The notes: generated by a model from the letters alone, not told the origin. Shown: positions 1-5,807, counted from the stretch's first letter. The stretch: 8,892 bases of DNA from Candidatus Eiseniibacteriota bacterium (GCA_020431745.1 JAGQHR010000086.1:1-8892); one strand, 5' to 3'. Translations and numbers: made by a program.

Positions 1-38
1 GACAGAACGCCGTCGCGGACTGATCCGGCAGCTCGGTC

Positions 39-1520
39 TCACCGAATGAGGAGGCCCTTCTGGAAGAACGAGCGGCGATCGGTTCGGAGACGAAACAGGT
101 AGACCCCGTCCGCCAAGCCGGTTGCATCGAACCCAACCGAGTGTCTTCCGGCCGGCACGGCCTCATCGAGCAAGGTGGCGATGGCCCGGCCCTGCACATC
201 GTAGACCTCCAGGGTGACAGGCCCGTCGCGTTCGAGATCGAATCGAATGGTGGTGCCAGAGCGGAACGGATTGGGAACGGAGGGCATGAGACGGACGGCC
301 GCGTGGCGATCACCGTCCCCTACTGCCGCGGGCTGACTCAGCACGTAGTTCCAGATCCACAGGGGCATGGGAGTGGTGGACGCCTCACCATTGGTCAGGA
401 TGACCATTCCGCTTCTTGCTGACGGAAGCACCAGTACGTAGGTCGACACCCCATAGTGGCCGCCGGTGTGTTTCCAGGCTTCGTATCCGTCGGCGCTCGT
501 GCGAAACCAGATCAGACCCTGGTCCGGCGGGAAGTGCAGGGTGTTCATCAGTTGTGCGGTCTCCGGTTCGAGCACTCCCTCGGCTCCCCCAGTGAAGACC
601 ATGAGAAAACGCGCCAGCTCGGAGACCGTGCTCCGCAGCTGTCCCGCCGGGTAGAACGGATATCCGTAGTGCGTATAGGGAAGGTAGCTCCCGCTGACCC
701 AACGATACGGTCGGGCGATTCGCGTCGTGTCGAGGGGCGCCAGGAACCACGAGGTGTCCTCCATGCCCAACCGATCCAGAACACTCTCCTGGCAATAGCT
801 GGCGAAGTCCTGGCCCGCGATGATCTCGACGAGGTATCCCGCGAGCGCGACTCCGATACTGGAATACTCGTGACTGGATCCGGGCTCGCTCTGCGTGTAG
901 TTCTCGTTCGGATCGTAGTACAGCCCGCCGGGAGTCAGGTAGTCCTGGAGAAACTGGGCGAGCGCGATCGGAGAGTCTCCCGGTACCGTCACCACGTCGA
1001 AAAGTCCCCGATCGTCGCGGATGCTGGAAGTGTGGGTCAGAAGCATCCGAAAGGTGATGGGAGCGGTTGGATACAGGGGATTGTGGACCTCGAACGGCAA
1101 GTAGGGGGCGATGTCATCGTCCAGCCCGAAGCCTCCTGACTCCCACAGCTGCATGAGAGCCGTGCCGGTCACCGTCTTGGAGACCGATGCCAGCATGAAA
1201 AGGGTCGAGTCCGTGACAGCGAGGCCGCGCTCGACATCGGCATACCCGTAGTTGCCGCTCCAAATGACATTGCCGTCCCAGAATGCGCAGGCTGCGACAC
1301 CGGGGATGTGGTTTTGCTGCATGTTGTCGAGGATCAACGCATCGAGTTCGGGAATGGCAGATCCCGAGCCCGCTCCACCGTCGAGGAAGTGTCTTGGCTC
1401 CCCGGGACCGCCGAGGGCGATCGGGTCGGCGGCGAAAGCCCCCTGAGGGAGTGGTGCCCCAGGGAGGAGCAGCGTTGCGAGAAGTGCCAGTACACCGTTC
1501 CGCAGCAGGGCCCTGAACAT
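39..1520 (-). CDS. Secreted serine hydrolase (beta-lactamase / class C-like family) with C-terminal FlgD-like sorting domain
   Basis: 493 aa. Residues 1-30 form a Sec signal peptide (RALLR n-region, leucine-rich core, AFA before AD). Residues about 55-395 are a serine beta-lactamase/esterase-type domain. The nucleophile motif SxxK is S112-V-S-K115, a tyrosine motif Y219-S-S stands where class C enzymes have YxN, and H351-T-G-G matches the KTG/HTG box. In this family Ser is acylated and Lys/Tyr act as base; substrates range from beta-lactams to esters and D-amino-acid peptides, so the substrate cannot be named. Residues about 410-493 (SVPNPF, EVYDVQGR, GVYLFRLR, KGLLIR) are a FlgD-like/type IX sorting domain, implying outer-membrane crossing and surface display or release. 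The ATG at 1520 follows GAGGGGG with good spacing. The gene stands alone and is transcribed away from the protoglobin locus. Family assignment is firm; substrate is open. Confidence 0.93.
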   Translation of the reverse strand: MFRALLRNGVLALLATLLLPGAPLPQGAFAADPIALGGPGEPRHFLDGGAGSGSAIPELDALILDNMQQNHIPGVAACAFWDGNVIWSGNYGYADVERGLAVTDSTLFMLASVSKTVTGTALMQLWESGGFGLDDDIAPYLPFEVHNPLYPTAPITFRMLLTHTSSIRDDRGLFDVVTVPGDSPIALAQFLQDYLTPGGLYYDPNENYTQSEPGSSHEYSSIGVALAGYLVEIIAGQDFASYCQESVLDRLGMEDTSWFLAPLDTTRIARPYRWVSGSYLPYTHYGYPFYPAGQLRSTVSELARFLMVFTGGAEGVLEPETAQLMNTLHFPPDQGLIWFRTSADGYEAWKHTGGHYGVSTYVLVLPSARSGMVILTNGEASTTPMPLWIWNYVLSQPAAVGDGDRHAAVRLMPSVPNPFRSGTTIRFDLERDGPVTLEVYDVQGRAIATLLDEAVPAGRHSVGFDATGLADGVYLFRLRTDRRSFFQKGLLIR

Positions 1521-1659
1521 GATGCCCCCTCTCGAGCGCGGCCAACCGAATCAAACGTGCCGACCGCCAGTGATCGCCTGCCAAACATGGTACCACGCCA
1601 AGCAACGAAGGGTGCCTCCACCGGACCACCGGCATGCCAACGTCCCCCGGGTCGCATAG

Positions 1660-1863
1660 ATTCGAACGACCATTTACAGCATCACGGGACAGGAGATCGA
1701 CTACCGTTCCGTTGCTGTGGACCGGCCCGGAGTAGTCGCGGTGCGTTGGGACCCCACCGGCCTTGATGGAGGTCCAGTGCCAGCAGGCGTCTATTTCCTG
1801 CGAGTCCGATACGAGGGTGGGCGGAGCGTAGGCGTAACCAAGCGCCTGACCGTGATTCGCTAA
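1660..1863 (+). pseudogene. Orphan C-terminal sorting-domain fragment (type IX / FlgD-like remnant)
   Basis: This plus-strand frame is open from just after a TAG (1657-1659) to the TAA at 1861. It reads TIYSITGQEI near the start, then RWDPTGLDGG, PAGVYFLRVR and finally KRLTVIR. The pattern matches the last two thirds of a FlgD-like sorting domain and parallels the end of the neighbouring hydrolase (EVYDVQGR, GVYLFRLR, KGLLIR). The usual opening PNPF segment and any passenger enzyme are missing. There is no ATG in the fragment, and upstream sequence in the three plus frames shows nothing similar. I read it as the tail of a lost secreted-protein gene, left after deletion or rearrangement. The alternative, a frameshifted longer gene, finds no support in 1521-1659. 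Confidence 0.72.
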
Positions 1864-1897
1864 GGCCCGGCGCGCTGCGTCGGACTCCGCGTCCTGC

Positions 1898-1929
1898 CGT
1901 GGGCGGCGGCGCGCTCGCCACCGCCCACG
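1898..1929. terminator. GC-rich hairpin between convergent ends, possible bidirectional terminator
   Basis: CGTGGGCGG (1898-1906) pairs perfectly with CCGCCCACG (1921-1929). After one C/A mismatch, GGCG (1908-1911) pairs with CGCC (1916-1919) around a 4-nt loop. It sits 13 nt past the protoglobin stop on the minus strand and 35 nt past the end of the sorting-domain remnant on the plus strand. No T-run follows on either side, so intrinsic termination is not assured; it could equally protect mRNA 3' ends. Confidence 0.42.
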
Positions 1930-1941
1930 ACCCGAACCTGA

Positions 1942-2631
1942 TCAGAAGTCTCCTTCGCGGACGTATGGCTGGCTCCACAAGATCACCTGCAGGAGCACGG
2001 ACTTGATCCAGGCTTGATGCATCGCCTCCACTTCCTCCGGAGCGAAACCTCCCTTCTCGAGAAAGGGCTTGAGCGTCGCCGTCACCGGATAGATCAAGGC
2101 CGGTAGATACCGGTAGTGGATGTGGTTCACCGCATCCGCGTCGTCGGCCCGGTTCTTGCCGACTCGGTGGTGACGACGCCCGATCTCGTACTGGTAGTCG
2201 AGCCACGCCTGATCGTAGCGTGCATCCGCCGTATCGAGAATCCACTGACCGAACCGCTCACGGACCTTCTGCAAGTAGTCTCCGTCAGGTTTTCCGGCAG
2301 CGTTCGAGAAGTACGCCAGCAGCTGCGGTTGTGAGCCGACGAAGCCGTACCAGACATCCAGGATCTCGTCGACCTGCGGCTCGAGAACCGCACGCGACTT
2401 CCTGAGAGCATTCAGATCACCCTCGCCCAAGAGCACGGTCGCCTTGAGCTTCTCGAAGTCCTCCAGCGTAACGGGGGACCTTGGCAACCGGTCGCTGCCG
2501 TAGTCGTAGCCATGGATCGTTCGGGACACTTCCTGATCTCCTTTCTTCTTCACCGGCTCCTGGGCCGACGTGGCGTTCGCCATGAGGGCCAAGCCACCCA
2601 AGGCGGCCGCAAGGGACATCACTGCCTTCAT
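1942..2631 (-). CDS. Exported protoglobin (heme-binding single-domain globin with signal peptide)
   Basis: 229 aa. Residues 1-23 form a Sec signal peptide (MKAVMSLAAALGG core, TSA before QEP). From about residue 37 the chain follows the protoglobin family: the N-terminal loop HGYDYG, then DVWYGFVGS, RFGQWILDT, YDQAWLDYQYEIG, RRHHR, RYLPALIYP, and a C-terminal ILWSQPYV followed by GDF. By recall, residue number minus 34 gives Methanosarcina acetivorans protoglobin numbering without gaps: W94/Y95 = Trp60/Tyr61 (B9/B10), F127 = Phe93 (E11), H154 = proximal His120 (F8), L179 = Phe145 (G8). Protoglobins bind O2, CO and NO through pentacoordinate heme; the usual protein is about 195 aa and cytoplasmic, so export is unusual. 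The ATG at 2631 has GGAGG 7 nt upstream. An in-frame ATG at 2685 would add 18 non-signal-like residues and lacks such a site. It is divergent from a MarR-type regulator and likely controlled by it. Confidence 0.93.
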   Translation of the reverse strand: MKAVMSLAAALGGLALMANATSAQEPVKKKGDQEVSRTIHGYDYGSDRLPRSPVTLEDFEKLKATVLLGEGDLNALRKSRAVLEPQVDEILDVWYGFVGSQPQLLAYFSNAAGKPDGDYLQKVRERFGQWILDTADARYDQAWLDYQYEIGRRHHRVGKNRADDADAVNHIHYRYLPALIYPVTATLKPFLEKGGFAPEEVEAMHQAWIKSVLLQVILWSQPYVREGDF

Positions 2632-2638
2632 CTCGTTT

Positions 2639-2643
2639 CCTCC
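2639..2643 (-). promoter_or_regulatory. Ribosome-binding site fixing the protoglobin start
   Basis: On the minus strand GGGAGGGAGGAAACGAG runs straight into the ATG at 2631. GGAGG lies 7 nt before that ATG. This favours the start that exposes a clean signal peptide over the longer frame beginning at 2685. Confidence 0.75.
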
Positions 2644-2687
2644 CTCCCAACTTCCCGGCGGCCAGCACAAGGGCCACCGATGCATTG

Positions 2688-2706
2688 TAGTATCGAGTCG
2701 ATACTA
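2688..2706. promoter_or_regulatory. Operator-like palindrome 1 (TAGTATCGA-G-TCGATACTA)
   Basis: A perfect 19-bp inverted repeat with a single central G. The same core recurs 46 bp to the right (centre to centre), next to a MarR-family gene whose homologues bind palindromes of this size. On the minus strand the right arm contains TAGTAT, a possible -10 box for the protoglobin gene, so an occupied site would block that promoter. The binding protein is inferred to be the adjacent MarR regulator. Confidence 0.8.
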
Positions 2707-2731
2707 ACAGGGAGCACTCCCGACTTGTCAA
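2701..2731 (-). promoter_or_regulatory. Candidate promoter for the protoglobin gene
   Basis: The minus strand carries a consensus -35 TTGACA (2731-2726) and TAGTAT (2706-2701, 4/6 match) after a long 19-bp spacer. The -10 lies inside palindrome 1. An alternative -10, TACAAT (2689-2684, 5/6 match), lacks a good -35 at normal distance; with it, palindrome 1 would exactly fill the spacer. Either way the palindrome overlaps the promoter. The leader to the ATG would be about 50-65 nt. Confidence 0.5.
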
Positions 2732-2753
2732 GGTCATATCGAGTCGATACTAT
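2725..2753 (+). promoter_or_regulatory. Candidate promoter for the marR-type gene, probably giving a leaderless mRNA
   Basis: The plus strand has TTGTCA (2725-2730, 5/6) and TACTAT (2748-2753, 4/6) with an ideal 17-bp spacer. Transcription would start about 6-8 nt after the -10, at or next to the ATG at 2760. No Shine-Dalgarno sequence precedes that ATG, consistent with a leaderless message. The -35 overlaps the opposite-strand TTGACA in one TTGTCAA heptamer, and the -10 overlaps palindrome 2. Confidence 0.5.
2734..2752. promoter_or_regulatory. Operator-like palindrome 2 (imperfect copy)
   Basis: TCATATCGA-G-TCGATACTA has a perfect 13-bp core (TATCGAGTCGATA, 2737-2749) and matches palindrome 1 across TATCGAGTCGATACTA. 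Two outer left-arm positions break the symmetry. It covers the candidate -10 of the MarR gene and lies just upstream of the candidate protoglobin -35, so binding here should give autoregulation. Confidence 0.78.
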
Positions 2754-2759
2754 TGAGAT

Positions 2760-3335
2760 ATGGACAATGCACGGACCAGTGACCTACTCGAGCGTCTCGG
2801 CGCCCTGATCCGCGCCGAACGGCGGCGCTTGGCGGCGGCCCATGACCTCAAGCTCGTCCAACTCGATGCACTCGCCTACCTGGCTCGAGCCAACCGCTAC
2901 AGCGACTCACCAGCCGCGGTCACAGATTGGCTCGGAAGCACCAAGGGCACGGTGTCACAGACCGTTGGCGTGCTGGAGCGGAAGGGATTGGTCGAGAAAC
3001 GCGATGATCCGGATGACCGGCGGCGCGTGCATCTGCAATTGACCAAGGCCGGACGGCGAGTGTTGAAGGACACCGATCCAGCTCCCCTGCTGACGGAGGC
3101 GATCGCCAGGATCGGAGGGGACGGCGGCCTAGCCGAACGACTGATGATCCTGTTGCGCGAATTGCAGCGCCGCAGCGGCGCCCGCTCGTTCGGGATTTGC
3201 AACACCTGCCGTTTCTTCGGGCGCGAGGACGACCGCTTCCGATGCGGACTGACGGGCGAGCGCTTGTCCGTTGATGACTCGGAGTTGATCTGCCGCGAAC
3301 ATGAGTCAGCCGCGCGCGGGGCCGTGGCGGGGTGA
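2760..3335 (+). CDS. MarR-family transcriptional regulator with four-cysteine C-terminal motif
   Basis: 191 aa, no signal peptide. Residues about 5-135 are a MarR winged-helix domain: the recognition-helix region is GSTKGTVSQTVGVLERKGLV (59-78) and the wing is DPDDRRRVHLQLT (83-95). A C-terminal extension from about 145 carries C147-N-T-C150, C162 and C178, followed by H181. MarR proteins of about 150 aa normally lack this. The spacing suits a Zn site or an Fe-S cluster, which could sense redox state, NO or metal; I recall the same tail in other MarR-like proteins but cannot name a characterised one. It probably represses itself and the divergent protoglobin gene through the two palindromes in the gap. 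The ATG at 2760 has no clear Shine-Dalgarno sequence and may head a leaderless mRNA. Family call is firm; the sensed signal is inference. Confidence 0.92.
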   Translation: MDNARTSDLLERLGALIRAERRRLAAAHDLKLVQLDALAYLARANRYSDSPAAVTDWLGSTKGTVSQTVGVLERKGLVEKRDDPDDRRRVHLQLTKAGRRVLKDTDPAPLLTEAIARIGGDGGLAERLMILLRELQRRSGARSFGICNTCRFFGREDDRFRCGLTGERLSVDDSELICREHESAARGAVAG

Positions 3336-3468
3336 ACCACGACCAGCGCTTTCCCCTGATCGCCGTCGTCCCATCACGGGAGCGCCGGGCGAGGGCACGC
3401 TGTATCCGAGGTTGCTCCCAGGTCCGAAGGGTCTGATAGCTCCCTAGTTCGAGAGCCTGTGCAGCACC

Positions 3469-4110
3469 CTAGCGGAACACGGCTTTGGTGCGTCCCCAGC
3501 TCGAAGGCTCTACCGGAGTCGGCGGGTTCGGACACGGTAGGTAACCGTCCTGGAAGAACCCCAAACGCCCGTAGTCGGCGATTGGATCGATGTTGGAGGG
3601 CACCGCATCGTCGGCGAAGAGTCCACCTCCCTGCGGGTGGCCCCGCAACGCGAGCTCGGACGCGTCGCCGTAGACGGAGTAGGCGGCGAACCAGCAGATC
3701 TCCGTCAAGTGACCCGTCTGCGCTTCACTCCAGGTGATGCACACTCCTTGGTTGCTTCCCGGCCAGTTGTTTTCGTGCAGCTCGAAGTCGCCACATGCTC
3801 CCCAGTCCGTGACTCGAATCTGCAACTCATCGTACTGGACACCGAAGCAAAGGCCGGCCAATCGAGGAGCGTTTTCCGTCGGGAATGCCGCCAACGCGTG
3901 GAGAACGACGGTGCTCGAGGCGCTGGTCGTCGTCACGGCGTCGTTGCACGACTCCAACCCAGACTCGCCACAGAAATCCGTTCCGTCCGTGTACACCACG
4001 GACTCGTTCCAGTGGAGCACGATCACGCCGTTCGCGTTCGGACCGGCGTCGGCCGCAGAGGCGAAAACGAGGCCGAACCCGAGAATGCAGAGGAATGGTG
4101 AGAGCTTCAT
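3469..4110 (-). CDS. Secreted cysteine-rich protein of unknown function
   Basis: 213 aa. Residues 1-22 form a signal peptide (MKLSPFLCIL, then a hydrophobic core ending ASAADA before GPN). The mature part has seven cysteines (47, 55, 88, 106, 124, 139, 193), suggesting disulfides outside the cytoplasm, and is rich in aromatic and glycine residues (VTDWGACGDFEL, ICWFAAYS, YGRLGFFQDGYLPCP). No catalytic motif is evident. It resembles a secreted family I recall from Eisenbacteria-type genomes, with no assigned function. The tail PVEPSSWGRTKAVFR looks like a short conserved C-terminal motif of such proteins and may be an export or anchoring tag; that is inference. The ATG at 4110 is preceded by GGAGGG at good spacing. 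It is divergent from the kinase gene, with two hairpin-forming repeats between them. Confidence 0.85.
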   Translation of the reverse strand: MKLSPFLCILGFGLVFASAADAGPNANGVIVLHWNESVVYTDGTDFCGESGLESCNDAVTTTSASSTVVLHALAAFPTENAPRLAGLCFGVQYDELQIRVTDWGACGDFELHENNWPGSNQGVCITWSEAQTGHLTEICWFAAYSVYGDASELALRGHPQGGGLFADDAVPSNIDPIADYGRLGFFQDGYLPCPNPPTPVEPSSWGRTKAVFR

Positions 4111-4136
4111 GGGGAATCCCTCCAGCTGAGGATGCT

Positions 4137-4157
4137 GGCACCGCGCTGATCGGTGCC
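4137..4157. repeat. Inverted repeat / stem-loop in divergent gap (first of two)
   Basis: GGCACCG (4137-4143) and CGGTGCC (4151-4157) form a perfect 7-bp stem with a 7-nt loop. It lies 26 nt upstream of the secreted-protein start on the minus strand, probably in its leader or promoter. Could be an operator or an mRNA leader hairpin. Confidence 0.5.
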
Positions 4158-4163
4158 GGGATT

Positions 4164-4182
4164 CGTGGGACGGGGTCCCACG
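4164..4182. repeat. Inverted repeat / stem-loop in divergent gap (second of two)
   Basis: CGTGGGAC (4164-4171) and GTCCCACG (4175-4182) form a perfect 8-bp stem around GGG, 19 bp in all. It lies 6 bp from the first repeat and about 70 bp upstream of the kinase start. It differs in sequence from the MarR-gap palindromes. Its role is unknown. Confidence 0.5.
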
Positions 4183-4253
4183 GCGGTCCCTAGGACTTTA
4201 CCACAGCCACAATCGCCAGGGTGTAGACTGCCCCAGATCTGGAAGGAGAACGG

Positions 4254-5807
4254 ATGGGGCGAACTCTGGTCGGCAAGACGCTCGGTTCCTATAAGATCCT
4301 TTCCCTCATCGGCCAAGGTGGGATGGGTGAGGTCTACGCGGCCAAGGACACCCGCCTCGATCGGACCGTCGCCCTCAAAGTGCTCCCCCCGGGGATGGCG
4401 GAGGTCCCAGAGCGGAGAGCTCGCTTCGAACGCGAGGCCAAGGCGGTCGCGGCGCTCAACCACCCGCACATCGTGACGCTGCACTCGGTCGAGGAAGCCG
4501 ACGGCTGGCACTTCATCACGATGGAGCTCGTCCAAGGGCAGCCGCTGCACCGGCTCGTGCCCGATCACGGTCTCTCGCCCGAGCGTGTGTTCGAGCTGGC
4601 CATTCCGATCGTGGACGCGGTCGCCGCCGCGCACCGCAAGGGGATCGCCCATCGGGATCTGAAGCCGGACAACGTGATGGTGACGGACGAAGGGCGGGTC
4701 AAGGTTCTCGACTTCGGGCTCGCCAAGCTGCTCGACCCGACGGACCCCGCGGCTGGGGGCGAGATCTCGGGCGACACCGGTACGGTCGGTTCCCCCGTCA
4801 CTGAAGAGGGGCGCGTTCTCGGGACCGTCGCCTACATGTCACCGGAACAAGCCGAAGGAAAGCCCTCCGACCACCGGTCCGACATCTTCTCCCTGGGAGT
4901 CCTGCTCTACGTCCTTTCGACGGGACGGCGACCGTTCACGGGGACGAGCAACGCCGCCGTCCTGGCCGCCATCCTCAGAGACACGCCCAAACCGGTCCAC
5001 GAGGTGAACACGGACCTCCCCAGCGGGCTCGGCCGAATCGTCCGGCGCTGTCTGGAGAAGGATCCTGACCGGCGGTTCCAGGGCGCAGACGATCTTCGCC
5101 TCGAACTGGAGGACGTGCGCAGGGAGCACGCGTCCGCAGGGCGGAGTCCGAACCCGGGAACCGGGCTTTCTTCTCGCACGGCCACGGCGACGCCTGCGGG
5201 CACGACGAATCACGATCCGCGCTCCGCTCGAGGCTCGACGCTCCGTCCGTCGGATGACGGATCGAGCGACTCGTTCGCCGGTCGGACTCGGCGAGCGGGG
5301 TTGCCGCGTCTCCTCGTCGTGTTTGCGCTCGTCTCTGTCCTGGTTTCTTCCTCGTTCGCTTCGTCATGCTGGAGTTCGGACTCCCTGGCTGGATCCTCCC
5401 GGGAGCGTTCGTCCTCCTCATCATCGGCTTGCCGGTCCTGGTCGCAACGGCGTGGATCCAGGCCGGTCCGGATGTACCCGGGTCGATGTCGGGCGACCCG
5501 GTCGGACGGTCGGAGTCGCGGTCGGGGTCGGCCGAGCCCGTTTCGAACGCGGCGCCGGGAGTCGCTCCCCGCAGCTCGTCACCGAGCGGTCTCCGCGCTT
5601 GGCTCACCTGGAAGAAAGCGATCGGGGGCGGACTGCTGGCATTCGTCGGCCTGGGCGTTCTCATCGGTGGATACGTCGTCACCCGCTCCCAGGGAATCGG
5701 ACCCGCGGCCTCCCTCCTCTCCGCGGGCGTGCTCGAGGACAAGAGTCGGATCCTCATCGCCGACTTCCTCAACCAGACGGACGACCCACTCCTCAGTCAG
5801 GCGATGA
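4254..5807 (+). CDS. Ser/Thr protein kinase (PknB-like), N-terminal half of a frameshifted kinase-TPR protein
   Basis: Residues about 12-285 are a complete bacterial Ser/Thr kinase domain: glycine loop GQGGMGEVY (20-28), VALKVL with ATP-binding K42, catalytic HRDLKPDN (133-140, D135), DFG (153-155), MSPEQ (195-199) and DIFSLGVLL (210-218). A low-complexity linker follows (about 290-345), then the hydrophobic LPRLLVVFALVSVLV. After about residue 363 (nt 5342) the frame becomes an S/R-rich stretch to 5807, which is not credible protein, while membrane-like sequence resumes in the -1 frame. The true coding part is therefore about 4254-5342, continuing into the TPR gene. The ATG at 4254 has AAGGAG 5 nt upstream. 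The protein phosphorylates cytoplasmic Ser/Thr targets; none can be named. The catalytic domain looks intact, so kinase activity could survive the break. Confidence 0.9.
   Translation: MGRTLVGKTLGSYKILSLIGQGGMGEVYAAKDTRLDRTVALKVLPPGMAEVPERRARFEREAKAVAALNHPHIVTLHSVEEADGWHFITMELVQGQPLHRLVPDHGLSPERVFELAIPIVDAVAAAHRKGIAHRDLKPDNVMVTDEGRVKVLDFGLAKLLDPTDPAAGGEISGDTGTVGSPVTEEGRVLGTVAYMSPEQAEGKPSDHRSDIFSLGVLLYVLSTGRRPFTGTSNAAVLAAILRDTPKPVHEVNTDLPSGLGRIVRRCLEKDPDRRFQGADDLRLELEDVRREHASAGRSPNPGTGLSSRTATATPAGTTNHDPRSARGSTLRPSDDGSSDSFAGRTRRAGLPRLLVVFALVSVLVSSSFASSCWSSDSLAGSSRERSSSSSSACRSWSQRRGSRPVRMYPGRCRATRSDGRSRGRGRPSPFRTRRRESLPAARHRAVSALGSPGRKRSGADCWHSSAWAFSSVDTSSPAPRESDPRPPSSPRACSRTRVGSSSPTSSTRRTTHSSVRR
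5336..5350 (+). other. Apparent -1 frameshift joining kinase and TPR halves
   Basis: Up to the CTG at 5340-5342 the kinase frame reads LLVVFALVSVL. From the TTC at 5345 the other frame reads FFLVRFVMLEFGLPGW and continues as membrane helix. Adding one base here would restore a single ORF from 4254 to 7582 (about 1,109 aa). No X XXY YYZ slippery heptamer is present, so a base-call error or a real mutation is more likely than programmed frameshifting. Confidence 0.75.

Noticed and set aside
1682..2245. A 187-aa minus-strand open frame antisense to the sorting-domain remnant
   Set aside because: It overlaps the protoglobin gene in another frame, is Arg/Ser/Pro-rich and shows no motif.
2632..2685. 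Longer protoglobin start at 2685
   Set aside because: It adds a non-signal N-terminus (HRWPLCWPPGSW) and would run through the strong GGAGG site; the start at 2631 is better supported.
5336..5350. Programmed -1 ribosomal frameshifting
   Set aside because: No X XXY YYZ heptamer (the site reads CTGGTTTCTTCC) and no obvious downstream pseudoknot; error or mutation is simpler.
5343..5807. The tail of the kinase ORF as a genuine C-terminal domain
   Set aside because: It is an S/R-rich off-frame reading of the membrane and linker region; real membrane helices continue in the other frame.
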